Assembly (NCBI RefSeq): GCF_001698815.1
Contig: NZ_LGSI01000050.1
Location: forward strand, 186,001 to 250,000
Direction of reading: 5' to 3'
Length of the DNA stretch: 64,000 bases
Origin: Pseudomonas syringae
GTDB lineage: Bacteria; Pseudomonadota; Gammaproteobacteria; Pseudomonadales; Pseudomonadaceae
Shown here: piece after piece, positions 42,324 through 50,947 of the stretch
How the letters are laid out: each line of letters starts with the position of its first letter
Position numbering within the stretch: the first letter of the stretch is position 1
The notes under the pieces: generated by a model
Databases searched by the model: none
What the model was told of the DNA's origin: nothing
Seen by the model: the letters and a program-made list of their open reading frames with translations, nothing else
Position numbers and translations under genes: made by a program

Positions 42324-42415
42324 GATGTGAGTCTCCATTGTTATCGGGGCCATACATCTGATTGGTTGCTTGATTCACGATGTAGGTGCCGCCGCGCCCG
42401 ACCAACGGCATGTCC

Positions 42416-43321
42416 TCAGAAACGGTAGATCTCGGGAATCTCCCTCTTGATGAAGGCATGCATGTGCTCAAGGAAGCTGTCCTGCAGGCGCGAAGCTTCG
42501 CCGTGCACCGGCAACAGCATGCAGAAATCCATCTCGATTGCCGGCTCGAAGGCTTTGAATACAATGCCTTTTCCTCGATATTCCACGGCGCTGATCGCAT
42601 CGACCAGCGCGACTCCCAGGCCCTGCTCGACGAAGCCACACATGGGCAGCGACAGCTGGGTTTCCAGGCGCAATTGGCGCTCCACGTTATGGGTCGCGAA
42701 AATCGTATCAATCTGTTGCCGCGAACCGATGGCGTGCGGGTATGAGATGAAGGCCTCACCTTCAAGATCCTGCGGCACGATGAGGGGTTTGTCTTGCAGA
42801 CGATGCCCTGCGGGAACGGCGCACAGCATTCGAGTTGCGAGCAGCTTCTCGCCACGGGGACTGGGATAAGTATTGGGCAGGACAATGATGCCCAGGTCGC
42901 AGCGTTGGCTGGCGACTAGATCAATCACCTCTCGCGATGAGTTCACCACCAGAGAAATCTGCACCTGATCATGCTCGGCGATGAAGCTGGCAATGGCTCG
43001 CGGTAAAAAAGACAAACCCATGGCTGGCGCGCAAGCGATCTGCAACGCGCCGCGCTTGAGGTTATGGATGTCTCGGGCGGTGCGCGCGATGCGCTCGACG
43101 CCAATCAGCGAGCGCTGCACTTCCTGGTAAAGGGCCATGGCTTCGGCAGTGGGCTGCAAGCGGCCTTTGATGCGGTCAAACAGCGCAAAGCCGATGTCAT
43201 CTTCGAGGCTGGCGATCAGGCGAGTCGCCGCCGGTTGCGAGATATGCAGCATCTCTGCGGCGCGCGTTACGGTCTGCCCAAGGATCACCGCACGGAAGGC
43301 TTCGAGTTGCCGCAAATTCAT
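42416..43321 (-). CDS. LysR-family regulator, likely controller of the dehydrogenase cluster
   Basis: 301-residue LysR protein. Helix-turn-helix MNLRQLEAFRAVILGQTVTR plus AAEMLHISQPAATRLIASLE (~1-40); effector domain from ~91 (ALQIACAPAMGLSFLPRAI) to the end. The pattern (LRQLEAFRAV, SQPAATRLIASLE) recalls regulators of amino-acid/opine catabolism such as OccR/NocR types. The start is ATG 43321; an in-frame extension to 43654 runs into the divergent gene and is rejected. Divergent from the FAD oxidoreductase gene with 129 bases between, so it probably regulates that operon. Confidence 0.9.
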   Translation of the reverse strand: MNLRQLEAFRAVILGQTVTRAAEMLHISQPAATRLIASLEDDIGFALFDRIKGRLQPTAEAMALYQEVQRSLIGVERIARTARDIHNLKRGALQIACAPAMGLSFLPRAIASFIAEHDQVQISLVVNSSREVIDLVASQRCDLGIIVLPNTYPSPRGEKLLATRMLCAVPAGHRLQDKPLIVPQDLEGEAFISYPHAIGSRQQIDTIFATHNVERQLRLETQLSLPMCGFVEQGLGVALVDAISAVEYRGKGIVFKAFEPAIEMDFCMLLPVHGEASRLQDSFLEHMHAFIKREIPEIYRF

Positions 43322-43450
43322 AATCATCAACCCATAACAAAAAGACATGAGTGAACGAAAATAAAGCATTTTTAAAGCGCGCGTCAGCCTTCTAGGATCA
43401 TTTTCATCGAATAAAGACGGCCTGATCGTTGATGGATCAAGCCGCAACGG

Positions 43451-44590
43451 ATGAAAACGGGCCTTATGCATAAAGCTGATGTGATTGTCGTAGGCGGTGG
43501 GCTGGTTGGGATGTCCATTGCTTATGGACTGGCCTTGCTGGGGCAGCAGGTCTGCGTCCTGGATGAAGGCGACGATGCATTTCGTGCGGCGCGGGGCAAC
43601 TTCGGCCTGCTTTGGGTGCAGGGCAAGGGTTACCAGATGAGTCCCTATGCGCAATGGACCCGCGAGTCGGTGGCGCTATGGCCGCAACTGGATGCAGCGC
43701 TGCGTGCCGATACCGGAATCGAGATTCACCTGCGTCAGCCCGGCGGTTTTCAGCTGTGCCTGAGCGACGAGGAGATGGCCGAGGAAGCCCGCCGTCTGGT
43801 GTGGCTGCGCGAGGCCTTCGACGGCGATTACCCCTTCGAGCTGCTGGACCCGGCGCAATTGCGCAAGCGCTTGCCGGGCATCGGTCCTGAAGTGGTGGGC
43901 GCGTGTTTTTCGCCAATGGACGGCCACGTCAATCCACTCAAGCTGCTGCGAGCTTTGTATGCGGCCTGCCAATTGCGCGGAGTGCAGGTGATCAGCGGTC
44001 AGCGTGTCGATGCTATCGGCCAGCATCCGCAAGGGTTTGAGGTGGCGGCCGGCGAGCAACGCTTTTACGGCAGGCAGCTGGTGCTGGCTGCCGGACTGGG
44101 CAATCGGCCATTAGGCACCGAGCTGGGGCTGGACGTGCCGGTTCGGCCCAATCGCGGACAGATTCTGGTGACTGAACGGCTCAAGCCGTTTTTGCATTAC
44201 CCCACCACTTACGTTCGGCAAACTGACGAGGGCACCGTGCAGCTGGGCGATTCCCTGGAATCAGTGGGCTTCGATGACAGCACCAGCAGCGATGTGATGG
44301 GCGATATCGCCCGCCGTGGCGTGCAGTGTTTTCCGCGCCTGGGCCAAGTGCGAATGGTCCGGGCCTGGGGCGCGTTGCGGGTATTGAGCGCCGACGGTTT
44401 CCCCATCTACGACTCACCGACGGCTTGCCCTGGCGCCTTCGTGGTCAGTTGCCACAGCGGCGTCACGCTGGCCGCCGCGCACGTGCTGCGCCTTGCTCCG
44501 TGGATAGCCGGGCAGGGCGATGAACAACCCATTCAGCCATTCAGCCTTGCCCGATTCAGCGGCACCCACGAGGTACGTCATGCTCACTGA
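43451..44590 (+). CDS. FAD-dependent oxidoreductase (D-amino acid oxidase fold; opine oxidase/HcnC-like beta subunit)
   Basis: 379-residue DAO-fold flavoprotein. FAD loop VIVVGGGLVGMSIAYGLALLG (~residues 10-30), then DEGDDAFRAARGNFGLLWVQG (~39-59), a middle substrate domain, and a C-terminal FAD end VVSCHSGVTLAAAHVL (~336-351). It is similar in design to HcnC, to the beta subunit of D-hydroxyproline dehydrogenase and to opine oxidase subunit B, which oxidise the C-N bond and pass electrons to companion subunits. The next gene starts 11 bases before its stop, indicating a complex made in stoichiometry. A second start at 43466 is possible. Substrate not determinable from sequence. Confidence 0.88.
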   Translation: MKTGLMHKADVIVVGGGLVGMSIAYGLALLGQQVCVLDEGDDAFRAARGNFGLLWVQGKGYQMSPYAQWTRESVALWPQLDAALRADTGIEIHLRQPGGFQLCLSDEEMAEEARRLVWLREAFDGDYPFELLDPAQLRKRLPGIGPEVVGACFSPMDGHVNPLKLLRALYAACQLRGVQVISGQRVDAIGQHPQGFEVAAGEQRFYGRQLVLAAGLGNRPLGTELGLDVPVRPNRGQILVTERLKPFLHYPTTYVRQTDEGTVQLGDSLESVGFDDSTSSDVMGDIARRGVQCFPRLGQVRMVRAWGALRVLSADGFPIYDSPTACPGAFVVSCHSGVTLAAAHVLRLAPWIAGQGDEQPIQPFSLARFSGTHEVRHAH

Positions 44591-44906
44591 AGCGTTGTTT
44601 CGCAGTCTCGACAGTGAGGCCGGGCGCGTCGATATCCAGTTCGAGGGGCAACTATTGTCAGTGCCCGCCGACATGTCCCTGGCGGCTGCGTTACTGGCCA
44701 GCGGCGTTCACCAAACCCGGGAAAGCGCCATCAACGGCAGGCCCGGCGCGCCTTATTGCATGATGGGCGTCTGCTTTGAGTGTGTGGTGGAAATCGACGG
44801 CCTGGCCAATTGTCAGGCGTGTCTGACTGCCGTGCGGCCCGGCATGAGCGTGCGGGTGCAGGCCGGCGCACGGGACTTGCTGCCCTGGAGTGATGAAGAT
44901 GAATGA
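44580..44906 (+). CDS. [2Fe-2S] ferredoxin-like subunit (HcnA/gamma-type)
   Basis: 108-residue iron-sulfur protein with a Fer2_4 type domain. Four cysteine ligands appear in PYCMMGVCFECVVEIDGLANCQACLT (C-x4-C-x2-C-x11-C, about residues 60-84). The start is ATG 44580, overlapping the upstream oxidoreductase stop by 11 bases; its own stop overlaps the next gene start at 44899 by eight bases. In HcnABC and hydroxyproline dehydrogenase complexes this small subunit relays electrons between the two flavoprotein subunits. Confidence 0.9.
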   Translation: MLTEALFRSLDSEAGRVDIQFEGQLLSVPADMSLAAALLASGVHQTRESAINGRPGAPYCMMGVCFECVVEIDGLANCQACLTAVRPGMSVRVQAGARDLLPWSDEDE

Positions 44907-46317
44907 TCAGCCTGTGGATTTGCTGATCATCGGCGCCGGACCCGCCGGTATGAGTGCAGCCATCGAAGCGTCGCGCCTGGGCCTGAGGGTCGTTTTACTG
45001 GATGAACAGGCCAGCCCCGGCGGCCAGATTTACCGAAATATTCGCAGCGCCGACGCTCGCACCTGTGCCGTACTCGGCGCCGACTATGTAGCCGGTGGCG
45101 AACTTGCCGAAGCATTCATGGCCAGTGCCGTGGATTACCGCCCCAACGCGTCGGTATGGCAGGTCACACCGGAGCGCCGCGTGCATTACCTGATCGATGG
45201 CCGTGCCGAAGTCTTGCAGGCTCGCCATCTATTGATCGCGACCGGCGCGTTCGAGCGGCCAATGCCGATTCCAGGCTGGACCTTGCCCGGCGTGATGACG
45301 GCCGGAGCGGGGCAGATACTGCTAAAGAGTGCCGCACTGATTCCGACCGGGCCTGTGGTGCTCGCCGGTTGCGGCCCGTTGTTGTATTTGCTGGCGGTGC
45401 AATATCTGCGGGCCGGCATCGCCATTCAGGCGCTGGTCGATACCAGCGGCCACGGCGACGCAGTACGCAGCTGGCGGCAACTGCCCGGCGCATTGCGCGG
45501 TTGGCGGGATTTGCGCAAAGGGCTGCGGCTGCTGGCGGAATTGAAACGCGCGGGCGTCCGACATTACCGCAACGCGCGCCAGCTGCGTGTCGAGGGCGAG
45601 GGCCGCGCGAGGGGCTTGAGCTTCGACTGCGCCGATCGCTCGTGGACGCTGCCGGCATCGTTGATCCTGCTGCATCAAGGCGTGGTGCCCAATACCCAGA
45701 TCAGCTGGTCCTTGCGGGCCGAGCATGACTGGAATGAGCACCAGGCCTGCTGGATTGCACGCCGTAATGCCGAGGGGCAGACCAGCCTGCCGGGCATCTT
45801 CATTGCCGGTGATGGCGGGGCGATTGGCGGCGCCAGCGTTGCGCGGTCCCAAGGTCGTCTCGCGGCGCTGGCGATTGCCTATCAACAGCAACGCATCGAT
45901 CAGGCGCAATGGAAGCGTCTGGCCAAACCCTGGCGACAGGCCTTGAATCGCGAAAACGCGGCACGGCCTTTGATCGACACGCTGTATCGCCCGCAAACGG
46001 AAAATCGCATCCCAGACGATGGTGTCACGGTCTGTCGCTGTGAGGAGGTCAGCGCCGGTGCGATTCGCCAGTACGTCGATCTGGGCTGTCTGGGCCCCAA
46101 TCAGACCAAGGCGTTCGGGCGCTGCGGCATGGGGCCTTGTCAGGGGCGGATGTGCGGGCTGACGGTCACCGAAATCATTGCCGAACGGCGTCGAATCAGC
46201 CCTGCGCAAGTGGGTTATTACCGAATTCGCTCGCCGCTCAAACCCATCACCCTTTTGCAATTGGCCGGTGAAAAGCCTTCAGCAGGGTGCCAATCTTCTA
46301 TTAATACCACCCCTTAA
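44899..46317 (+). CDS. FAD/NAD(P)-binding subunit with C-terminal [2Fe-2S] motif (HcnB/opine oxidase A-like)
   Basis: About 472-residue pyridine-nucleotide-disulfide-type flavoprotein. FAD loop DLLIIGAGPAGMSAAIEASRLG (~residues 7-28), DEQASPGGQIYRNI (~36-49), second nucleotide loop VVLAGCGPLLYLLAVQYL (~151-168) and GIFIAGDGGAIGGASVARSQG. The C-terminal BFD-like region has VTVCRCEEVSAGAIRQYVDL (two Cys) and GRCGMGPCQGRMCG (two further Cys), a second [2Fe-2S] site. The start is ATG 44899, eight bases after GGAG. It forms the third part of the dehydrogenase complex. Electron acceptor probably quinone or a cytochrome; inference from homologues. Confidence 0.88.
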   Translation: MNDQPVDLLIIGAGPAGMSAAIEASRLGLRVVLLDEQASPGGQIYRNIRSADARTCAVLGADYVAGGELAEAFMASAVDYRPNASVWQVTPERRVHYLIDGRAEVLQARHLLIATGAFERPMPIPGWTLPGVMTAGAGQILLKSAALIPTGPVVLAGCGPLLYLLAVQYLRAGIAIQALVDTSGHGDAVRSWRQLPGALRGWRDLRKGLRLLAELKRAGVRHYRNARQLRVEGEGRARGLSFDCADRSWTLPASLILLHQGVVPNTQISWSLRAEHDWNEHQACWIARRNAEGQTSLPGIFIAGDGGAIGGASVARSQGRLAALAIAYQQQRIDQAQWKRLAKPWRQALNRENAARPLIDTLYRPQTENRIPDDGVTVCRCEEVSAGAIRQYVDLGCLGPNQTKAFGRCGMGPCQGRMCGLTVTEIIAERRRISPAQVGYYRIRSPLKPITLLQLAGEKPSAGCQSSINTTP

Positions 46318-46330
46318 TAAGGAGTTTCCC

Positions 46331-46687
46331 ATGAGTACCCCCATCCACCGCATTGAAAGCAACGCGCGATTAAGCAGAAGCGTCGTGCACAACGGCGTGG
46401 CCTGGCTGAGCGGCATTGTCGCAGCCGATTGCACCCAGGACATTCGCGGTCAGACCCGGCAGGTGCTGGAGCGTGTCGACGAACTGCTGGCGGCGTCCGG
46501 CAGCGACAAGGGCCGCTTGCTCAGCGTGCAGATCTGGATGAAGGACATGACGGCGGATTTTTCCGGCATGAACGAAACCTGGAGCGCTTGGGTGGAGGCC
46601 ACGCAAACCCCGGCCCGCGCCACCGCGCAAGTGATGTTCGACGACCCGCAGATCCTGCTGGAGCTGATCGTCACCGCTGCCGTCTGA
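46331..46687 (+). CDS. RidA/YjgF-family imine/enamine deaminase
   Basis: 118-residue RidA-family protein. The conserved Arg that binds the carboxylate of imino acids is in TPARATAQVMF (~94-104); other marks are HNGVAWLSGIVAADCTQDIRGQTRQVLERVDELLAASG and LLSVQIWMKDM. The start at 46331 has AAGGAG six bases upstream. RidA enzymes hydrolyse 2-iminoacids to ketoacids and ammonia, the expected product handling after a C-N-oxidising dehydrogenase. It lies 13 bases after the flavoprotein gene, so it belongs to the same operon. Confidence 0.92.
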   Translation: MSTPIHRIESNARLSRSVVHNGVAWLSGIVAADCTQDIRGQTRQVLERVDELLAASGSDKGRLLSVQIWMKDMTADFSGMNETWSAWVEATQTPARATAQVMFDDPQILLELIVTAAV

Positions 46688-46816
46688 AGTCTGCTTTCCA
46701 TGGAGTAGGGCGCCAACAGAGCGCTCACTCCCGCTGTTCACATTGCTGCTGCCAATAACGGACACGATCCTTTCCCGGGGCGTGACCGATTTGAACAACA
46801 TCGTCTGGAGCTATGC

Positions 46817-47599
46817 ATGAACCTGAAAAACACCGCTATCAAACTCGGCCTCGCCTCACTCCTGGCGCTGGCCGTCAACGCCCAGGCCGCCGAGCCGCAG
46901 CTGCGCATCGGTATTGAAGCCGCATACCCGCCATTCGCGTCCAAGACGCCGGATAACCAGATCGTCGGCTTCGACTACGACATCGGCCAGGCGCTCTGTG
47001 CCGAGATGAAAGTCGAATGCGTCTGGAAGGAAAACGAGTTCGACGGCTTGATCCCCGCCCTCAAGGTCAAGAAGGTCGATGCGATCATTTCCTCGATGTC
47101 GATGACGCCGGAGCGCATGAAGTCCGTGGACTTCAGCGACCGCTATTATCGAATCCCGGCGCGCCTGGTGGTGCGTAAGGACAGCGGCATCACTGACGTG
47201 CCGGCGCAGCTCAAAGGCAAGCGGATCGGCGTGCAGCGGGCGACCAACTTCGAGCGCTACGCCACTGAAAAATTCGTCCCGCAAGGCGCGATTCTGGTGC
47301 CGTACAGCTCGCAGAATGAAGTGTTCCTCGACCTGCTGGGCGGCCGACTGGATGCGACCATGGCCAGTTCCGTGGCCATCGATGAAGGTTTGCTGAAGAA
47401 ACCCGAAGGCAAGGATTACCAGTTCGTCGGCCCGACGTTCACCGAAGAACAGTATTTCGGAACCGGCATCGGCATCGCCGTACGCAAGAACGACCCCTTG
47501 GCTGGCCGCTTCAATCAGGCGCTCGCCGCAATCCGCGCCAATGGTACGTACGAGAAGATTCGCCTGAAGTATTTCGATTTTGATATTTACGGGGAGTGA
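46817..47599 (+). CDS. Amino-acid-type periplasmic binding protein (SBP_bac_3)
   Basis: 260-residue extracytoplasmic solute-binding protein of family 3 (polar amino acid type). Signal peptide KNTAIKLGLASLLALAVNAQAAE (cut near residue 24), then RIGIEAAYPPFASKTPDNQI (~27-46), GFDYDIGQALCAEMKVECVW and EFDGLIPALKVKKVDAIISSMSMTPERMKSVDFSD (~74-108), the typical Arg/Lys/His/octopine-binding pattern. The gene has no adjacent permease or ATPase gene in the window, so it must share a transporter encoded elsewhere or act in sensing. Context implies it binds the substrate of the preceding dehydrogenase. Confidence 0.9.
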   Translation: MNLKNTAIKLGLASLLALAVNAQAAEPQLRIGIEAAYPPFASKTPDNQIVGFDYDIGQALCAEMKVECVWKENEFDGLIPALKVKKVDAIISSMSMTPERMKSVDFSDRYYRIPARLVVRKDSGITDVPAQLKGKRIGVQRATNFERYATEKFVPQGAILVPYSSQNEVFLDLLGGRLDATMASSVAIDEGLLKKPEGKDYQFVGPTFTEEQYFGTGIGIAVRKNDPLAGRFNQALAAIRANGTYEKIRLKYFDFDIYGE

Positions 47600-47629
47600 G
47601 ACTTAACCGTTGTCGAACCCGAACTAAAC

Positions 47630-47654
47630 GTGGGACCGGATTCATCCGGGAAGG
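47630..47654. repeat. Single REP arm (GGACCGGATTCATCCGGGAA)
   Basis: An unpaired copy of the arm seen at 8642 and 19178. The 330-base gap between the binding-protein gene and pstS otherwise holds an imperfect GCGAATC-type inverted segment near 47700, a terminator and a Pho-box candidate; no gene was seen. Confidence 0.65.
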
Positions 47655-47780
47655 CTTCTGAGGGGTAGCAATGACATCTTTATGCCATCGCTGGCCTCTC
47701 GCGAATCAATTCGCGGCCACGGATCATGTGTGTCGGTAATGGCATTGAGCCTCTAATTTTCTCCCAGCCTGAAAAACCCG

Positions 47781-47816
47781 GAAACCCCCGTATTCATTGA
47801 CTGAATCCGGGGGTTT
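47781..47816. terminator. Bidirectional rho-independent terminator
   Basis: GAAACCCCCGTATTCA pairs with TGAATCCGGGGGTTTC (one mismatch) around a TTGAC loop; the right side is followed by TGGTTTTTGG and the left side, read in reverse, by GGTTTTTC. It ends the dehydrogenase/binding-protein operon and insulates it from pstS. Confidence 0.85.
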
Positions 47817-47878
47817 CTGGTTTTTGGCGTGTAAGACATCGCCTACAAAAAATCCTGAAAATGACACAACTCGACTGA

Positions 47879-47898
47879 TTGTCATTAAACCGCAACAT
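47879..47898 (+). promoter_or_regulatory. Candidate Pho box upstream of pstS
   Basis: TTGTCATTAAACCGCAACAT resembles the PhoB consensus CTGTCAT-N4-CTGTCAT: the first half-site matches six of seven bases, the second (CCGCAAC) is weak. It lies 70 bases before the pstS start, the expected position. PhoB-dependent induction under phosphate limitation is the likely mode. Confidence 0.5.
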
Positions 47899-47968
47899 TC
47901 CGAGGATTAAATCCGCATCGGGCCTTCCCATGGATGGGCCACCAAAATTCTCTTGTTGAGGTATTGCC

Positions 47969-48988
47969 GTGATACTGCTGACTAAAAAACGCTTGTCGCT
48001 TCTGATCGCTTCGCTGTGCCTGAGCGGTATGGCCCATGCGACTGACGTAACCGGCGCTGGTTCGAGTTTCGTTTTTCCGGTTATCTCCAAGTGGTCCCAG
48101 GACTACAGCAAAACCGCGGACAACCGCATCAACTATCAGTCCATCGGTTCGGGCGGCGGTATCGCTCAGATCAAGGCGGCCACCGTTGACTTCGGTGCAT
48201 CCGATGCCCCGATGTCCGCAGAAGACCTGCAAGCTGGCGGCCTGGGTCAGTTCCCAAGCGTGATCGGCGGTATCGTGCCAATCGTCAACGTTGAAGGCGT
48301 GGAAAGCGGCGAGCTGAAGCTGGATGGCCCAACCATCGCCAAGATCTTCATGGGCGACATCAAGAAGTGGAACGATCCAGCCATTGCTGAATTGAATTCC
48401 GGCGTGAAGCTGCCAGATACCCTGATCACCGTTGTTCACCGTTCGGACGGTTCGGGCACCACTTACAACTTCACCAACTACCTGAGCAAAGTCAGCCCGG
48501 AGTGGAGCGAGAAGTTGAAATTTGGTTCGACAGTGGTTTGGCCAGCCGGTGTGGGTGGCAAGGGTAACGAAGGTGTTTCTGCCTACGTGAAGCAGATCAA
48601 GGGTTCGATCGGCTACGTTGAGTACTCTTACGCTGTCACCAACAAATTGGCTTATACCCAGCTGAAAAACGCTGCCGGCAAGTTCATCAAGCCTGACGCC
48701 AAGGCGTTCGCTGCAGCTGCAGACACCGCCGATTGGGCAAGCGCCAAAGACTTCAACCTGATCATGACCAACGCTCCAGGTGAGGCTGCATGGCCGATCA
48801 CCGCGACTACCTGGATCATCATGTACAAAAAAGCCAAGAACGAAGAGAAAAGCACAGCTGCTTTCGACTTCTTCAAATGGTCTCTGAACAACGGCCAGAA
48901 ACAAGCCGAGTCGCTGGACTATGTTGCTCTGCCGAAGTCTCTGGTTGATCGCGTGGATGCCTACTGGAAAACGGAATTCACCAAGTAA
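47969..48988 (+). CDS. pstS: Phosphate ABC transporter substrate-binding protein
   Basis: 339-residue periplasmic phosphate-binding protein. Signal peptide LLIASLCLSGMAHA (cut near residue 24). Phosphate-binding loops: VTGAGSSFVFPVISKW (~27-42), YQSIGSGGGIAQIKAATVDFGASDAPMS (~58-85) and VVHRSDGSGTTYNFTNYL (~155-172). It starts with GTG at 47969; TTGAGG is eight bases upstream. First gene of pstSCAB and separated from pstC by a stem-loop, which would let PstS accumulate over the membrane parts. Confidence 0.95.
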   Translation: MILLTKKRLSLLIASLCLSGMAHATDVTGAGSSFVFPVISKWSQDYSKTADNRINYQSIGSGGGIAQIKAATVDFGASDAPMSAEDLQAGGLGQFPSVIGGIVPIVNVEGVESGELKLDGPTIAKIFMGDIKKWNDPAIAELNSGVKLPDTLITVVHRSDGSGTTYNFTNYLSKVSPEWSEKLKFGSTVVWPAGVGGKGNEGVSAYVKQIKGSIGYVEYSYAVTNKLAYTQLKNAAGKFIKPDAKAFAAAADTADWASAKDFNLIMTNAPGEAAWPITATTWIIMYKKAKNEEKSTAAFDFFKWSLNNGQKQAESLDYVALPKSLVDRVDAYWKTEFTK

Positions 48989-49006
48989 GTGATCCAAGCC
49001 CGTACA

Positions 49007-49053
49007 CCCCTGTCATCGAGCCGCGATATCGGCCCGGTGGCAGGGGCTTTTTC
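49007..49053 (+). terminator. Intra-operon stem-loop between pstS and pstC
   Basis: CCCCTGTCA pairs with TGGCAGGGG, with smaller internal pairing, followed by CTTTTTC. It is a likely partial terminator or mRNA-stabilising structure giving more PstS than PstCAB. Confidence 0.7.
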
Positions 49054-49070
49054 TTGCGAGTGGACCCAAC

Positions 49071-50066
49071 ATGACTGAAAACACCCAATACCTGTCCGCT
49101 AACGTCACCGAAGTTGAATCCGATGGCGAAAAGCGCGCCAAGCGGGATCACCGCCATGACGTGTGGTTCAAGCGGTCGTTACAAGCAGCTGCCATGCTGG
49201 TGCTTGCAATGCTGGGTTGTATTGCACTGTCCACTCTGTGGGGCGGCAGTCTGGCATTTCAAACCTTCGGGTTTGAGTTTCTGACCAGTACCGAATGGGA
49301 CGTAAACGCTGGCAAGTTCGGCGCACTGGTTCCGATCTACGGCACACTGGTGACATCATTTCTGGCTTTGCTGATCGCCGTTCCGGTGAGCTTCGGCATT
49401 GCGATCTTCCTGACCGAAGTTGCACCGCCCTGGTTGCGGATGCCTATTGCCTCAGCCATCGAACTGTTGGCGGGGATTCCTTCGATCATTTACGGCATGT
49501 GGGGCCTGTTTGTATTCGGTCCGTTCATGGCTGAACATCTTTCGCCCTGGATCACCGAGAACCTGGGTGCATTGCCGCTGATCGGCCCGATGTTTCAGGG
49601 GCCGCCACTGGGTATCGGCATGCTCACGGCAGGTATCGTGCTGGCGATCATGATTACGCCGTTCATTACCTCCGTCATGCAGGAAGTCTTCCGCACCGTA
49701 CCCACCACGTTGAAAGAGTCGGCCTACGCATTGGGCGGCACGACCTGGGAAGTGGTATGGGACATCGTTCTTCCCTACACGCGCTCAGCGGTAGTCGGCG
49801 GTGTGTTCCTCGGTCTGGGTCGCGCGTTGGGTGAAACCATGGCGGTGACTTTCGTGCTGGGTAACGCCCACCAATTCTCGGCCTCGTTGATGATGCCGAG
49901 CAGCTCCATCGCTTCGGTGATCGCCAACGAGTTCAACGAGGCTTACACCGACTTGCACCGCTCGGCGCTGATCGCCCTTGGCTTCCTGTTGTTTGTCGTC
50001 ACCTTCATCGTGCTGGCTCTGGCACGTCTGATGCTGTCTCGTCTGTCACGCAAGGAGGGGTTATGA
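49071..50066 (+). CDS. pstC: Phosphate ABC transporter permease PstC
   Basis: 331-residue permease. After a charged 40-residue cytoplasmic tail (EVESDGEKRAKRDHRHDVWFK) come about six helices: AAMLVLAMLGCIALSTLW, VPIYGTLVTSFLALLIAVPVSFG, IELLAGIPSIIYGMWGLFVFGPF, GIVLAIMITPFITSVMQEVF and a C-terminal ALIALGFLLFVVTFIVLALARL. The EAA-loop for the ATPase is in KESAYALGGTTWEVVWDIVLP (~223-243), and the family motif ALGETMAVTFVLGN follows. The stop overlaps pstA by four bases. Confidence 0.93.
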   Translation: MTENTQYLSANVTEVESDGEKRAKRDHRHDVWFKRSLQAAAMLVLAMLGCIALSTLWGGSLAFQTFGFEFLTSTEWDVNAGKFGALVPIYGTLVTSFLALLIAVPVSFGIAIFLTEVAPPWLRMPIASAIELLAGIPSIIYGMWGLFVFGPFMAEHLSPWITENLGALPLIGPMFQGPPLGIGMLTAGIVLAIMITPFITSVMQEVFRTVPTTLKESAYALGGTTWEVVWDIVLPYTRSAVVGGVFLGLGRALGETMAVTFVLGNAHQFSASLMMPSSSIASVIANEFNEAYTDLHRSALIALGFLLFVVTFIVLALARLMLSRLSRKEGL

Positions 50067-50947
50067 GTAAGGACATGGCAGGCAGCGAGCGCCTTTACCG
50101 CTCTCGTAACTTCAAGAACAAAATTGCGATGGTGCTCAGCTGCGGCGCCACGGCATTTGGTCTGTTGTGGCTGGTCTGGATTCTGTTGACCACCATCATC
50201 AAGGGCATTGATGCCCTGAATCTGCAGCTGTTCACCGGCATGACACCACCGCCTGGTACCGAAGGCGGTCTGGCCAACGCGTTTTACGGCAGTGTGCTGA
50301 TGTCCGGCATCGGCTTGCTGATCGGTACACCGATTGGTTTGATGGCCGGCATCTGGTTGGCCGAATTCGCCCGTTACACCAAGCTGGGCAACGCGGTGCG
50401 GTTCATCAACGACATTCTGCTGTCGGCGCCTTCCATCGTTCTCGGTCTGTTCGTCTACACCGTGGTCGTGTTGCCGCTTAACGCTATTACCAATCATCAG
50501 GTCGGCTTCTCGGCGCTGGCCGGTGCCCTGGCGCTGGCGTTGCTGGTGATTCCGGTGGTGGTGCGTACCACGGATGAAATGATGCAACTGCAGCCGTCGA
50601 CCATGCGTGAAGCGGCCCTGGCATTGGGTGTTCCACAATGGAAGCTGACTTTGCAGATCGTCCTGCGTGCCGCCAAGGCTGGCGTCGTCACCGGTATCCT
50701 GCTGGCGCTGGCGCGTATCACCGGCGAAACCGCACCGTTGCTGTTCACCGCTTTCGGCAACCAGTTCTGGAGCAGCGATCTGCTCAAACCGATCGCCAGT
50801 GTTCCGGTGGTGGTCTTCCAGTACGCCATGAGCCCGTTCGACGACTGGCACTCTCTGGCCTGGGCAGGTGCTCTGGTCATGACCTTGTTCGTGCTGTTCC
50901 TCAGTCTTGCTTCCCGCTTAATTCTTTTGCGCAATAGGGCGTCATGA
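50063..50947 (+). CDS. pstA: Phosphate ABC transporter permease PstA
   Basis: 294-residue permease: FNIVFS-type N-terminus replaced here by FKNKIAMVLSCGATAFGLLWLVWILLTTIIKGI, then LMSGIGLLIGTPIGLMAGIWLAEFA, ILLSAPSIVLGLFVYTVVVLP, the EAA-like segment MREAALALGVPQWKLTLQIVL (~183-203) and RITGETAPLLFTAFGNQFW, a PstA signature. It overlaps pstC and pstB by four bases each, so all three are coupled in translation. Forms the transmembrane pore with PstC. Confidence 0.94.
   Translation: MSKDMAGSERLYRSRNFKNKIAMVLSCGATAFGLLWLVWILLTTIIKGIDALNLQLFTGMTPPPGTEGGLANAFYGSVLMSGIGLLIGTPIGLMAGIWLAEFARYTKLGNAVRFINDILLSAPSIVLGLFVYTVVVLPLNAITNHQVGFSALAGALALALLVIPVVVRTTDEMMQLQPSTMREAALALGVPQWKLTLQIVLRAAKAGVVTGILLALARITGETAPLLFTAFGNQFWSSDLLKPIASVPVVVFQYAMSPFDDWHSLAWAGALVMTLFVLFLSLASRLILLRNRAS

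Noticed and set aside
43322..43654. Upstream extension of the LysR gene ending at 42416
   Set aside because: The extension overlaps the divergent oxidoreductase gene; ATG 43321 begins the standard MNLRQLEAF helix-turn-helix.
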